From CBDIHH01 sp965279095 (lineage in GTDB: Bacteria; Pseudomonadota; Alphaproteobacteria; Caulobacterales; Caulobacteraceae): 64,000 nucleotides of DNA. The stretch covers positions 124,001 to 188,000 of the forward strand of contig CBDIHH010000002.1 of the NCBI GenBank assembly GCA_965279095.1. The letters run 5' to 3'. The notes under the pieces are model-generated. The model was not told the origin of the DNA. It was given only the letters and a program-made list of their open reading frames with translations, and searched no databases. This document shows, piece after piece, positions 49,725 to 58,838 of the stretch (the first letter of the stretch is position 1; each line of letters begins with the position of its first letter). The position numbers were made by a program, and so were the translations under genes.

Positions 49725-51286
49725 CCGAGGGAGTCGAGCACCCGCTGCGCCACCAGGCGGCCGGGACCGCCGGAGACCCCGCCGCCTGGATGGATGCCGG
49801 CCCCCCCCAGGAAGAAGCCGGGCGCCAGGGGCGCCGGTCCGCCCAGACCCACCGCCGGGCGCTTGGCCCCGCTGCGCTGGGAGCCGAAATCGACGTGGGT
49901 GACGCAGCCCTTGGTGACATTGGCGCGCAAGGCCCGGTCTGGGCAGGTCTCGAACCAGCGGCCGAGTTCGGCGTCGAAGCCGTCGTAGAAGTCGCTTGCG
50001 CGGGCGATGATGGCGTCGGCCGCGGGCGCCTTGAGCGTCTCCCAGCCCTCGTTCACCTCCACCGGGAACACCGGCATGTAGAGGTAGGCCGAGCCCTGGC
50101 CCTCCGGCGCCTGGGTCGGATCCCAGTTCGCGGCCGGCGAGACCGAGAACACAGGGGTTGTCGGAACCTGGCCCCGCCGGGCCTGGACCAGGGCGCGGCG
50201 CAGTTCGTCCGCCGTGCCGATCAGCCCGACCGACTGGTTGATGTCGGCGTCGTCCTGGCGCAGGTCCTGGTGCCGCTTGAGCCGCACGGGCCGGGCGGTG
50301 GCGACATTGATCAGCGAGGGGCCCACATTCGCCCGGTGGGCGGGGGCGTATTCCAGGCGCGTCTGGGTGACCCGGTCAAGCCCGCCGGCGGTGGCCAGCT
50401 TGGCGGCGGTCTGGGGATCGCAGGTGGCGATGACCACGCCCGCGTTGAGGACTCTGCCGCCCTTGAGGCGCACGCCCCGGGTCTTGCCGTCCCGGATGAT
50501 GATCTCCTCGACCTCGGCATCCAGCATCAGCTGGCCGCCGGACGCGGCGTAGACGCGGGTGAGGGTGTCGGCGAGCATGCGCATGCCGCCGACGGGCTTG
50601 GCCACGCCGACCCGGTGCATCAGGCCGAACAGGGCGTAGGCGATGCCGTTGCCGTCGGTGTCGAAGGGGCCAGCGCCGGCTACGACCCCCAGGAGCAGGG
50701 CCTGGGCCGCGTCGCTTTCGAACCATTCGGCGGCGAGCTGATCGGCGGGCGCCGCCGCGATCAGCGACAGTCTGTCCTTCAGGCGGCGGTTGCGGATCGC
50801 CACCTTGGCGAGGTCGATGAACTTGCCCGGCTTCGGCTTGCCAGGATCGCCCTTGGTCATGACGCCCGCGAAGTCCATCAGGGCGTCGATCAACTCCATG
50901 AAGTCGAGGTAGGCGCGGGAGTCGGCCTTGGAGAAGCGGGCGATGTCGTCGGCCGTCCGACGGGGATCGCGGAACACGCCGATAGAGCCGCCGTCGGGGG
51001 CCAGATAGGCGTAGCTGGGATCGGTGACCACGGTGTTCCAGCCGTGCTTGGCCAGTTCGAGCTCCTGCATCACCGGCGAGGCGCGGATGTGGATCAGCTC
51101 CACCGCCCCGGTGTTGATCATGTGGTTGGGGGCTTCGCGGATGACATAGTCCGACCGCGCCAGGCCGCCGGCAGCCGCGCTGCGCTCGACCACCACCACC
51201 TTGCGGCCGGCCTTGGCCAGGTAGCTGCCGGCGACGAGCCCGTTGTGGCCGCCCCCGACGACGATGACGTCATAGGTGTCAGTCAT
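49721..51286 (-). CDS. Phytoene desaturase-like FAD-dependent oxidoreductase
   Basis: 521 residues. N-terminal FAD-binding VVGGGHNGLVAGSYLA and ERSAAAGGLARSD, C-terminal GGAGIHPGGGVSGGPGR, as in PYROXD2/CrtI-like amine oxidase-fold enzymes. It would desaturate or oxidise a hydrophobic alicyclic or polyene compound. In an operon after the SnoaL-like and unknown proteins (stop/start overlap of 8 nt). No carotenoid synthesis genes are nearby, so catabolic use is more likely. Confidence 0.87.
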   Translation of the reverse strand: MTDTYDVIVVGGGHNGLVAGSYLAKAGRKVVVVERSAAAGGLARSDYVIREAPNHMINTGAVELIHIRASPVMQELELAKHGWNTVVTDPSYAYLAPDGGSIGVFRDPRRTADDIARFSKADSRAYLDFMELIDALMDFAGVMTKGDPGKPKPGKFIDLAKVAIRNRRLKDRLSLIAAAPADQLAAEWFESDAAQALLLGVVAGAGPFDTDGNGIAYALFGLMHRVGVAKPVGGMRMLADTLTRVYAASGGQLMLDAEVEEIIIRDGKTRGVRLKGGRVLNAGVVIATCDPQTAAKLATAGGLDRVTQTRLEYAPAHRANVGPSLINVATARPVRLKRHQDLRQDDADINQSVGLIGTADELRRALVQARRGQVPTTPVFSVSPAANWDPTQAPEGQGSAYLYMPVFPVEVNEGWETLKAPAADAIIARASDFYDGFDAELGRWFETCPDRALRANVTKGCVTHVDFGSQRSGAKRPAVGLGGPAPLAPGFFLGGAGIHPGGGVSGGPGRLVAQRVLDSLG

Positions 51287-51641
51287 GCTGGGCGGCCGGT
51301 TCTATGAAATAGCGGATGTGCAGCCGGCCGCCGTCGAAGGCGTAGAGCTCGATGGTGTCGACGGCCAGGGTCGTCCCGCGTACGTGGTTGCGGTGGTAGC
51401 AGGCCGCCTCGGCGCCATTGACGATGGCCTTGAGCACCTCGACCTCGATCTTGTCGTTCTGGTCGGTCCACATCTTGTCGAGGATCTCCCAGGCGTCGCG
51501 CTGGGGCTGGCCGACGTAGTCGATGGTCAGGCCCGCGGGGGCGGCGGCGCGGTAGAGGCCCATGAAGGCGTCGCGGTCGCCCGCGTTCCAGGCCGCGACC
51601 TGGCCCTTCAACAATGTGTCGATATCGGCGCGGGCGGTCAT
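51279..51641 (-). CDS. SnoaL/NTF2-like protein
   Basis: 120 residues from ATG 51641, overlapping the previous stop as ATGA. NTF2 fold with DYVGQPQRDAWE, ACYHRNHVRG and GGRLHIRYF. It is a clear paralogue of the protein at 54923 (shared YVGQP, IVNG.EAACYH and GRL.IRYF blocks). Small enzymes of this fold act as isomerases, hydratases or cyclases; specific chemistry unknown. Confidence 0.82.
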   Translation of the reverse strand: MTARADIDTLLKGQVAAWNAGDRDAFMGLYRAAAPAGLTIDYVGQPQRDAWEILDKMWTDQNDKIEVEVLKAIVNGAEAACYHRNHVRGTTLAVDTIELYAFDGGRLHIRYFIEPAAQHD

Positions 51642-52672
51642 CCGATGTCCGATCCCGGGCCGTTGCGGGTGGAACCATTGCGGCGGTCGGTCTCGCCCCA
51701 GGCCATCCAGTGAGAGGGCTCCCGGGTGTCGCCCACGCGGCGCCAGCGGCCTTCCTGCTGGGCGGTGACCGGGAAGCCGCCCGTGAAGTCCACCATCCGC
51801 CCCTTGGGGTCGGGCAGGAACTCCCATTCCTCGTTGTCTTCCAGGATGATGCGGGCGTCCTCGGCGAAATAGTCGCCCGCGGCGTGGCGGGAGACGCCTT
51901 CGATCTTGGTGGTGGTGCGCACCTCGCGCTTCTCATTCTGGAAGATGGCGTAGCCCAGGTTCTGGTGACCGACCATGAAGGAGCCGACGTCGTAGCTGCC
52001 GTCCGTGTAGACGGTGGCGAAATTCCACCAGATGACGTGCATGCCGTTGTTGACCACCAGATCCTTCTTGTAGTGGATCGCCCCGCCCTCGGCGAGGTAG
52101 GCCTGGTCGACGGAGATGACGCCCTTGACCGGCCGTCCCAGGCACTGGCCGAAGACCTCGTACATCTGCGACACATAGAAGGTGCCCCAGTCGACGCCCG
52201 GCAGATACCACTGCATGCCGTCGCCGAGCAGGCGCCCGCCGATGTCGAACAGGCCGTCCTCAGTCCATCGCATGGCCTCTCCGGACGCCGACAGCCTCCA
52301 GGCGTTACCGGCGTCATCGGGCTGCGCGCGCCAGACGCAGTCGTCGCCTTCCAGGGTCTGGACAGGGCGGGCGGTCTGGGCCTGGGCCTTCATGCGCGGA
52401 CGATCCATGCGCAGGTTGGCGTCGTCGATGCGGGTGGACTGGTAGAAGAAGGTGGTCGGGTTGGGCGTGCCTGAGGGCGACATCACCGAGCGGACGGCCG
52501 CGTAGATGTGTCCCTCGTCGTCGCGGAAGCAGCCGAACGGCATGGTCTTGTTCATGACCAGGCCGAAGAAGCCCCGCGTCTGGTTGAGGGACGCGCCGCT
52601 GACCTTTTGAGGCCCGACCAGGACCTGATAGCCGAAATCCGCCCGCGGCGGGATTTCCCGGTGAAAACGCAT
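51638..52672 (-). CDS. Uncharacterised protein, possibly lipocalin/AttH-like
   Basis: 344 residues, soluble, rich in aromatic residues and beta-strand-like segments (MQWYLPGVDWGTFYVSQ, HVIWWNFATVYTDG, FMVGHQNLGYAIF). I do not recognise a family with certainty; the pattern of paired W/Y strands is reminiscent of the AttH/CrtC lipocalin-like fold, whose members hydrate or bind terpenoids. It begins the operon with the SnoaL-like and desaturase-like genes and reads divergently from the TetR gene at 52872. Confidence 0.55.
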   Translation of the reverse strand: MRFHREIPPRADFGYQVLVGPQKVSGASLNQTRGFFGLVMNKTMPFGCFRDDEGHIYAAVRSVMSPSGTPNPTTFFYQSTRIDDANLRMDRPRMKAQAQTARPVQTLEGDDCVWRAQPDDAGNAWRLSASGEAMRWTEDGLFDIGGRLLGDGMQWYLPGVDWGTFYVSQMYEVFGQCLGRPVKGVISVDQAYLAEGGAIHYKKDLVVNNGMHVIWWNFATVYTDGSYDVGSFMVGHQNLGYAIFQNEKREVRTTTKIEGVSRHAAGDYFAEDARIILEDNEEWEFLPDPKGRMVDFTGGFPVTAQQEGRWRRVGDTREPSHWMAWGETDRRNGSTRNGPGSDIG

Positions 52673-52811
52673 TCGACTCCCTACCGCCGGCTTGGCCTGG
52701 CGTTCTTATTGCCCGTTATGGATCGGGTGGCCGGTGCGGCCGTGACAGCGGGCGCGCATGCGGCGCCGCCGGCACAGTCCGCGTGGGCGCCGGTCCGGGC
52801 AACCGCTTCCG

Positions 52812-52828
52812 TTTGACCCGGCGTCAAA
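52812..52828. promoter_or_regulatory. Operator TTTGAC-N5-GTCAAA at the TetR divergent promoter
   Basis: Perfect palindrome with spacer CCGGC, 44 nt before the TetR start, in the 199-bp gap shared with the divergent unknown gene at 52672. The same arms recur at 60254 and 62639 and imperfectly at 57048. Most simply, the TetR protein binds here and controls itself. This is inference from position and recurrence. Confidence 0.65.
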
Positions 52829-52871
52829 TCCGGCGCCTCATGGCCTCCAGTGAAATGGTGCAGAACAAGCC

Positions 52872-53567
52872 ATGACGACCGCCGACAAGATCGACGACGG
52901 GGCAGGGACGGTTAAGCGCTCGTCGAGCAAGACCGAAACGATAGCCCGGGTGCTGGAGGCGGCGCGGCGGGAATTCGCCGCCAATGGCATCGCCCGCGCC
53001 AATATGGAGGCCATCGCCCGCGGGGCGGGGGTCACCAAGCAGCTCCTCTACCAATATTTCGAGAGCAAGCACGATCTGTTCTCGGCCGTGCTGGACATGG
53101 CGTCAGCCGAGGTCATGCCCAAGCTGCTGGCGATCGATTTCGGCCACCTAGAACCCGTCGAGGCTCTGGGCGCCTTCGCCGACGAGGTCTTCGAACAGTA
53201 TCGCGCGGATCCCCTGCTGGGCCGCCTGGCCCGCGAGGGCATGGGCTTCCACAAGGATCATCACTCGACCCACAATCGATTCGTCGGCTCCGCCCCCGCC
53301 CTGGCCGGCAAGCTGGAAGAGATCCTCACCCGGGGCATGGCCAGCGGCGACTTTCGCCCCGACCTCGACACCCGCGCCTGCCTCGCCTTCGTGTCCCTGC
53401 TGATGACGGGCGGCTTCACCAACAGCTACACCCTGTCGGTGATCCTGGGCGCTGACACCGTGTCGCCCGAGGGGATGGACCTGTGGCGGCAGACGGCGCG
53501 GGGATTCATCGTCGACGCCTTGCGGGTCAAGAACTCCGCCTCGACCGGCGCGGCGGCTATTCCCTGA
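52872..53567 (+). CDS. TetR/AcrR family transcriptional regulator
   Basis: 231 residues. Helix-turn-helix: ARANMEAIARGAGVTKQLLYQYF. The N-terminal tail is Lys/Ser rich. It is adjacent to the best TTGAC-N5-GTCAA operator and is the only regulator in the 52-64 kb part, so it is the candidate repressor of that regulon. Ligand unknown, perhaps an acyl-CoA. Its last 11 nt overlap the convergent MFS gene. Confidence 0.93.
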   Translation: MTTADKIDDGAGTVKRSSSKTETIARVLEAARREFAANGIARANMEAIARGAGVTKQLLYQYFESKHDLFSAVLDMASAEVMPKLLAIDFGHLEPVEALGAFADEVFEQYRADPLLGRLAREGMGFHKDHHSTHNRFVGSAPALAGKLEEILTRGMASGDFRPDLDTRACLAFVSLLMTGGFTNSYTLSVILGADTVSPEGMDLWRQTARGFIVDALRVKNSASTGAAAIP

Positions 53568-54885
53568 GGCTGTCGCGCGCGGCGGTTCTGGCGCCGTTGA
53601 GGAAGCACAGCACCGCGATCACGTTCAGCGACATCCCGGTCAGGATGGCCCAGCGCAGGGAGTTGGGACCGCCGTAGACGTCGCTGAGCATGCCGACCAG
53701 GAAGGGTCCCAGGCCGTTGCCCAGGACGGTGGCGATGATCTGCAGCGAGGCGATCACCACCCCGCGCATGCGCGGGCGCAGCAGGCTCAGCACCAGGGCG
53801 TTGGCCGGGCCGTTGTGGGCCAGCATGAAGCCGCACCACAGGCACATCATGGCGACGGCGACGGCCACGTTCTGGGACAGGGCGGCGGCCGAGCCGCAGA
53901 CGACCACCCCGGTCATGGTGGTGGCGCTGAGCAAGGCCAGCCGCTCGGGCTTGCGGCCGAACCTGGAGTTCGCCAGCTTGTCGCCCATCACCCCGGAGAT
54001 GAGCGGAATGACGATGCCGAAAACCGAGAAGGCGACGGCGATGCAGACGGCGGCCAGGGCGATCTGCATGTGGTGAACGCGCACCAGGAAGGACACCGAC
54101 CACAGGCCGAAGGCCGAGCTCATGGCCGCGGCCAGGACGATGCCGGCCATCATGCTGAGGATGGCGGGGCGGCGCAGCACATAGGCGAGGGCCTCGCCGA
54201 GCTTGGCGGGCGCTTCCTCGGTGGGCGGCGCGCCGGCGGTTGACCCGCTATCAGCCGGATCTGGGGCGGCGATCTCGGAGCCGCCGCGACGCGGTTCGCG
54301 CACGGTGAACAACAGGATCACCGCCATGATCACGCCGGGGACGCCGGCGACCAGGAAGACGGTGCGCCAGCCGTAGTGCTGGGCCAGGTAGCCGCCGACA
54401 AGGAAGATGATGCCGGTGCCGATGGCGGAGCTGAGATACCAGATGCCCACCGCCGTGGAGCGCTCCTTGGGCGGGAAATAGTCCGATACGATGGACAGGC
54501 CGGTGGGCGAGCCGCCGGCCTCCGCGGCGCCGACGCCCATCCGCGCCATCAGCAGGTGGATGAAGCTGTTGGCGGTGGCGCTCAGCGCCGTCATCACGCT
54601 CCACAGGGCGAGGATGCCCACCAGCAGCTTCTTGCGGTTCACCCGGTCGACCAGGTAGCCGATCGGCAGGGCCGCGACCCCGAAGGCCAGGGCGTAACCG
54701 AGGCTGCCGATCAGGCCCATCTGGCTGTCGTTCAGGCCGAATTCCTGGCGGATCGGCTCGACCACCACCGACAGCACATTGCGGTCGATGTGGTGGGTCG
54801 AGTGGACGGCGGTGAGCACCGCCAGGACGAACCAGCGGTAGCGGGTCTGGCTGTCCGGGAGACCCGAGGTGGCGGCTTTCTTCAC
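53557..54885 (-). CDS. MFS transporter, spinster-like
   Basis: 442 residues from GTG 54885, which follows GGAAGGACTGC; an ATG at 54972 would overlap the upstream gene and add 29 low-quality residues. Twelve membrane segments; THHIDRNVLSVVVEPIRQEF and LPIGYLVDRVNRKK are typical of this permease group, as is the long acidic cytoplasmic loop after segment six. Related in style to the transporter at 29174. Probable substrate importer for the second module. Confidence 0.87.
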   Translation of the reverse strand: MKKAATSGLPDSQTRYRWFVLAVLTAVHSTHHIDRNVLSVVVEPIRQEFGLNDSQMGLIGSLGYALAFGVAALPIGYLVDRVNRKKLLVGILALWSVMTALSATANSFIHLLMARMGVGAAEAGGSPTGLSIVSDYFPPKERSTAVGIWYLSSAIGTGIIFLVGGYLAQHYGWRTVFLVAGVPGVIMAVILLFTVREPRRGGSEIAAPDPADSGSTAGAPPTEEAPAKLGEALAYVLRRPAILSMMAGIVLAAAMSSAFGLWSVSFLVRVHHMQIALAAVCIAVAFSVFGIVIPLISGVMGDKLANSRFGRKPERLALLSATTMTGVVVCGSAAALSQNVAVAVAMMCLWCGFMLAHNGPANALVLSLLRPRMRGVVIASLQIIATVLGNGLGPFLVGMLSDVYGGPNSLRWAILTGMSLNVIAVLCFLNGARTAARDSLRE

Positions 54886-54922
54886 GCAGTCCTTCCGGCC
54901 CGGGTCCGGGCCAATACTGGGG

Positions 54923-55288
54923 TCATTCGACGGGGGCCGGGACGTAGAAGTAGCGGATGAACAGCCGGCCATCCTCGAACCGGTAGGTCTCGATGCTGGG
55001 GTTCGAAAGGCCCGAGGCGTTGCGGATGTTCAGGTGGTGGCAGGCCGCCTCGCGCCCGTTGACCAGCGCCTGAACGATCTCAATGCGGATCTTGCCGCCG
55101 TAGGCGTCCCACATGTGATTGAAGGTCGCCCAGCCGTCGCCCACCGGCTGGCCAACGTATTCAATGACCAGCCCGTCGGTGGCGTAGCGGCGGTAGAGGG
55201 CGGCGTGATCTTCCCGCCGGCCCTCGTTCCACATCTCGATCTGTTCGTGCAGGAAGTGGCGGATCTCGTCGGCGTCAGGGATGGACAT
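54923..55288 (-). CDS. SnoaL/NTF2-like protein
   Basis: 121 residues. NTF2 fold with EYVGQPVGDGW, NGREAACHHLN and GRLFIRYFYVP. Paralogue of the protein at 51279, about half identical by eye. It is between the SDR (2 nt upstream) and the MFS gene. Possible isomerase or hydratase; not assigned. Confidence 0.82.
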   Translation of the reverse strand: MSIPDADEIRHFLHEQIEMWNEGRREDHAALYRRYATDGLVIEYVGQPVGDGWATFNHMWDAYGGKIRIEIVQALVNGREAACHHLNIRNASGLSNPSIETYRFEDGRLFIRYFYVPAPVE

Positions 55289-55290
55289 GG

Positions 55291-56085
55291 TCAGCCTTTC
55301 ATCATTTCGGACAGGTCGTGGCTATGCGGCTGGTGGGCGAGGGAGCCACCATTGCAGACGATGGTCTCGCCATTGATGAAGCCGGCGTCTTCCGACGCCA
55401 GGAAGGCCACCACCGCGGCCACGTCCTCGGGCTTGCCCAGGCGCGGGGTCAGCACATGGTTGGAGATCATCTCGATCAACTCGGGAACCCCGGCCTTCGA
55501 CGCCTCGGTAAGGATCAGGCCCGGGGCCACCGCATTGCAGCGGATGCCCTGTCGGCCGTACTGGGTGGCGACATAGCGGGTCATGGCCATGGCCCCGGCC
55601 TTGGACACCCCATAGCCGATGCGCGACAGGTCGCCGACGAAGCCCGAGCCGGAGGCGGTGTTGATGATCGCCCCGCCGCCGGACTTGAGCATGTGCGGGA
55701 TGACGTATTTGCAGCCGGCCAGATAGCCGCGCAGGTTCACCGCCAGCACCCGGTCCCAGGTCTCGAAGGTGATGTCGACCGCGGTGGTGTCCTCCCGCTG
55801 GATCTGCGGGGTGGTGATGGCGGCGTTGTTGAGCAGGATGTCCACGCGGCCGTGGCGGGCCACGGTCTCGGCGACCATGGCCTCGATGGTCTCGACCTTC
55901 TCGGCGTCATAGAAGACCGCCGATGCCCCATGGCCGATGGCGTCCGCCACCGCCTGCGCCTTGGCAAGGTCGATGTCGGCGACCACGACGACGGCGCCCT
56001 CGTCGGTCAGGCGTTGCGCCGTCGCAGAGCCGATGCCGCCGGCGCCGCCGGTGACGATGGCGACCTTGCCCTCAAGCCGTCTCAT
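55291..56085 (-). CDS. SDR family oxidoreductase
   Basis: 264 residues. TGGAGGIGSAT, NNAAITT, TASGSGFVG and catalytic YGVSK intact; C-terminal NGGSLAHQPH extension. Follows the SDR at 56093 by 7 nt in a four-gene operon (SDR, SDR, SnoaL-like, MFS). Probably oxidises or reduces a hydroxyl/keto group of the alicyclic substrate. Confidence 0.9.
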   Translation of the reverse strand: MRRLEGKVAIVTGGAGGIGSATAQRLTDEGAVVVVADIDLAKAQAVADAIGHGASAVFYDAEKVETIEAMVAETVARHGRVDILLNNAAITTPQIQREDTTAVDITFETWDRVLAVNLRGYLAGCKYVIPHMLKSGGGAIINTASGSGFVGDLSRIGYGVSKAGAMAMTRYVATQYGRQGIRCNAVAPGLILTEASKAGVPELIEMISNHVLTPRLGKPEDVAAVVAFLASEDAGFINGETIVCNGGSLAHQPHSHDLSEMMKG

Positions 56086-56092
56086 CTGGCGC

Positions 56093-56920
56093 CTACTCCG
56101 GCCCGTAGAAGTTGTTGAGGAATTCGCTCTGGTAGGCGATCCGCTCGCGGCGCAGCCGGCGCGAAACCAGGGGGTCGGCGTCGTCGTCCATGGCGTTCAG
56201 CACGATGGTGGGGCCATCGCCGAGGCTGTCGAGGCCGACGCGGGCGACGTCGTCCGGGGCGGTCAGGGGCACGGCGTCCTGCGGCAGGTTGTTCTTCTCG
56301 AAGACGGTGCGCAGCTTGGGCGTGTCGGTGGCGCCGATCAGCAGGTTCAGCACATCGACCCCCCGGGGCTTCAGCTCGCGCCACAGGCTCTCGCCGAGGT
56401 TCAGGGCATAGCCCTTGGAGGCGGTGTAGAGGGCCAGGCGGCCGATGCCTTGGAGCGCCGCTTCGGACCCGACGATGATCATCCCGCCCCGGCCGCGCTT
56501 GACGAAATAGGTGGCGAAGCGGTGGCAGGACTCCGTCAGCATGTCGATGTTGCGCTTCAGCAGGGTGCGCCATTGCTCATAGGTGGAGTCCAGGAAGCGG
56601 CCGCCGACGCTGTCGCCGCCGGCGTTGAACACCACCAGGCCGACGTCCTTGCCCTCGGTGAAGGCCTCCAGCTGGGCGGCGGCGTCCGTGACCGTCAGGT
56701 CCAGCGACTGGGTGATGACCTCGACGCCGTAGGTCTCGCGGATGGTCTTGGCCAGCGCCTCGAGCTTGTCGACCCGGCGCGCCACGATGATGACGTTGGC
56801 GCCCTTGGCGGCGGCGAGGGTCGAGAACGCGGCGCCGGTGCCCTCTGAGCCGCCGGAGACCAGCACCCACGGGCCATAACGTTCGAGGAATTTTTCGTCG
56901 CGCGCGGATGTGTCGGTCAT
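56093..56920 (-). CDS. SDR family oxidoreductase
   Basis: 275 residues of the longer subgroup. Cofactor motif SGGSEGTGAAF in place of TGxxxGIG, then VFNAGGDS, GSEAALQG and YTASK. First gene of the operon, read from the divergent promoter shared with the KstD-like flavoprotein, which carries an imperfect TTGAC-N5-GTAAA box. Confidence 0.88.
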   Translation of the reverse strand: MTDTSARDEKFLERYGPWVLVSGGSEGTGAAFSTLAAAKGANVIIVARRVDKLEALAKTIRETYGVEVITQSLDLTVTDAAAQLEAFTEGKDVGLVVFNAGGDSVGGRFLDSTYEQWRTLLKRNIDMLTESCHRFATYFVKRGRGGMIIVGSEAALQGIGRLALYTASKGYALNLGESLWRELKPRGVDVLNLLIGATDTPKLRTVFEKNNLPQDAVPLTAPDDVARVGLDSLGDGPTIVLNAMDDDADPLVSRRLRRERIAYQSEFLNNFYGPE

Positions 56921-57047
56921 CGTGCTTCCTGTTCCTGCCCTCCAGGCGCGCGGCCTGGCTGTTCTGGTTGTCAGGCGCTCGTCGAGGAGCGCCTGCTTTG
57001 TTGCCGCCGATTAGGGCCGCCCGCCGCGGCGGGGCAATGCAGGCCGA

Positions 57048-57062
57048 TTGACTCCCCGTAAA
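57048..57062. promoter_or_regulatory. Imperfect TTGAC-N5-GTAAA box
   Basis: One exact arm and one arm with a single change from GTCAA, at the spacing of the other boxes, in the 230-bp divergent gap between 56920 and 57151. Supported only by position and similarity. Confidence 0.4.
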
Positions 57063-57150
57063 GCGCGCCGCCCGGTCAGGCCCGGGGCGGGCAACTAGCA
57101 TGCGCCCGTCGCCTGACCGCGGCCAAGGACAACGCAGGGAGCGCGCGGCC

Positions 57151-58818
57151 ATGATCGAGAAGGACGTCGTCGTCGTCGGCTCCGGCGGCGCGGGTATGAC
57201 CGCGGCCATCGTCGCCGCCGGCCATGGCCTGGACGTGCTGCTGATCGAGAAGAGCGCCGTTTTTGGCGGCACCACATCGCTGTCCGGGGGCGGAATCTGG
57301 GTCCCTTGCAGCCCGCAGGCGCAGGCGGCCGGGATCGCCGACGATCCGGCGCGCGCCCTGACCTATGTGAAGCAGGTCGTCGGTCCCAGCCTGCGCGAGG
57401 ATCTGGCGGCGGCCTTCCTGGCCCATGCGCCAAAGATGGTCGATTATCTGCAGACCCACACCCAGGCCCAATTCGCCCTGCAGCCGGGATTCGCCGACTG
57501 GCGCCCGGACGCCGAGGGCTTCTCGCCCAGTGGCCGGCTGCTCACGCCGGTGGACTATGACGGGCGCAGGCTCGGCCGCCATTTCGCCCAGCTGCGGCCC
57601 CCGCTCAGCGAGTTCAACGCCCCCGGCGGCCTGATGATCGGCTTGGGCGACATGGCCCACGCGACCCGGTTCACAAAGTCGTTCAAGTCGTTCCGCCACA
57701 TGGCGAAGCTGGCCGCGCGCTACGCGGTCGACCGGTTGCGCTATCCCCGGGGCACGCGGCTGACCATGGGCAACGCCCTGGCCGCTCGGCTGCTGCGCTC
57801 GGCCCTCGACGCCGGGGTCGAGATGTGGCGCGACGCGCCGATGCAGCGGCTGATCATCGAGGACGGGGCGGTCAGGGGCGTGGTGGTGATGCGCGACGGT
57901 CGTGAGGTCCAGGTGCGCGCCCGCCGGGGGGTGGTCCTGGCCACCGGCGGCTTCTCGGCTAACGCAGGGATGCGCGCGCAATACATCCCCTTTGCGGACC
58001 AGCACGTCTCCATCGTGCCGGAGGGCAATACCGGAGACGGCCTGACCCAGGCGCTGGGCTTGGGCGCCGGCTTCGACGGCGACAATCACAGCAACGCCGG
58101 CTGGGTCGTGGTGTCAGTCCACACAAGGCCCGACGGGACGGTCAGCAAGTTCCCGCACCTGTTCCTCGATCGCGGCAAGCCCGGCTGCATCGCCGTCAAC
58201 AGTCGCGGCCTGCGCTTCGGCAATGAGGCCACCACCAACCTGGTCGAGCCCATGCACGCGTCCGGCTCGGTGCCCGCGCATCTGATCTGTGACCACCGTT
58301 TCATCAGGAAATACGGCCTGGGACTGGTGCGGCCGGGCGGCTTCGGCCTCGGCCGGCTGCTGAAGGAGGGCTATGTGGTCGGCGCCCCGACCCTGGAGGC
58401 CCTGGCCGAACGCATCGGGATCGATCCCGCCGGCCTCGGCCGCACGGTGGCGCAGTTCAACGCCTATGCCGCAGACGGCGCGGACCCGGATTTCGCGCGG
58501 GGCGCCGACAAGGCCGATTTCTTCATGGGCGATCCCGAGCACCGGCCCAATCCGTGCCTCGGGCCGATCGAGACCGGCCCCTTCTACGCGGTGAAGATCT
58601 TCCCGGGCGACACCACCACCACCGTGGGGCTGAAGGTGGACGACCACGCCCGGGTGCTGGGCGCGGACGGCGCGCCGATCCCTGGCCTGCACGCCATCGG
58701 CCTGGACATGAACTCCCTGTGGCGCGGCCGTGCGCCCGGCGCCGGCGGCAACAACACCCTCAGCCTGACCTTCGCCTATATCGCGGCGATGACGCTGGCG
58801 GGGAATGCGGGCCCATAG
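57151..58818 (+). CDS. KstD-like FAD-binding dehydrogenase
   Basis: 555 residues from ATG 57151. FAD domain VVVGSGGAGMTAA and GGTTSLSGGGIW, plus GPFYAVKIFPGD and GLDMNSLWRG near the end, put it in the 3-ketosteroid-dehydrogenase/fumarate-reductase flavoprotein family. In KstD the catalytic Tyr in the GxTYPGPG loop is here RGRAPGAGG, without Tyr, so Delta1-dehydrogenation of a 3-ketosteroid by the usual mechanism is doubtful. Oxidation of another alicyclic ketone is a better guess. Transcription ends at the palindromic element. Confidence 0.87.
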   Translation: MIEKDVVVVGSGGAGMTAAIVAAGHGLDVLLIEKSAVFGGTTSLSGGGIWVPCSPQAQAAGIADDPARALTYVKQVVGPSLREDLAAAFLAHAPKMVDYLQTHTQAQFALQPGFADWRPDAEGFSPSGRLLTPVDYDGRRLGRHFAQLRPPLSEFNAPGGLMIGLGDMAHATRFTKSFKSFRHMAKLAARYAVDRLRYPRGTRLTMGNALAARLLRSALDAGVEMWRDAPMQRLIIEDGAVRGVVVMRDGREVQVRARRGVVLATGGFSANAGMRAQYIPFADQHVSIVPEGNTGDGLTQALGLGAGFDGDNHSNAGWVVVSVHTRPDGTVSKFPHLFLDRGKPGCIAVNSRGLRFGNEATTNLVEPMHASGSVPAHLICDHRFIRKYGLGLVRPGGFGLGRLLKEGYVVGAPTLEALAERIGIDPAGLGRTVAQFNAYAADGADPDFARGADKADFFMGDPEHRPNPCLGPIETGPFYAVKIFPGDTTTTVGLKVDDHARVLGADGAPIPGLHAIGLDMNSLWRGRAPGAGGNNTLSLTFAYIAAMTLAGNAGP

Positions 58819-58838
58819 CCGCCGATCTCCTAAACGAT

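Noticed and set aside
49721..51286. Carotenoid biosynthesis gene
   Set aside because: There is no phytoene synthase, cyclase or geranylgeranyl synthase nearby, and the neighbours are catabolic.
57151..58818. Naming the flavoprotein kstD
   Set aside because: The loop that carries the catalytic Tyr in KstD lacks Tyr here, so the specific name is not justified.
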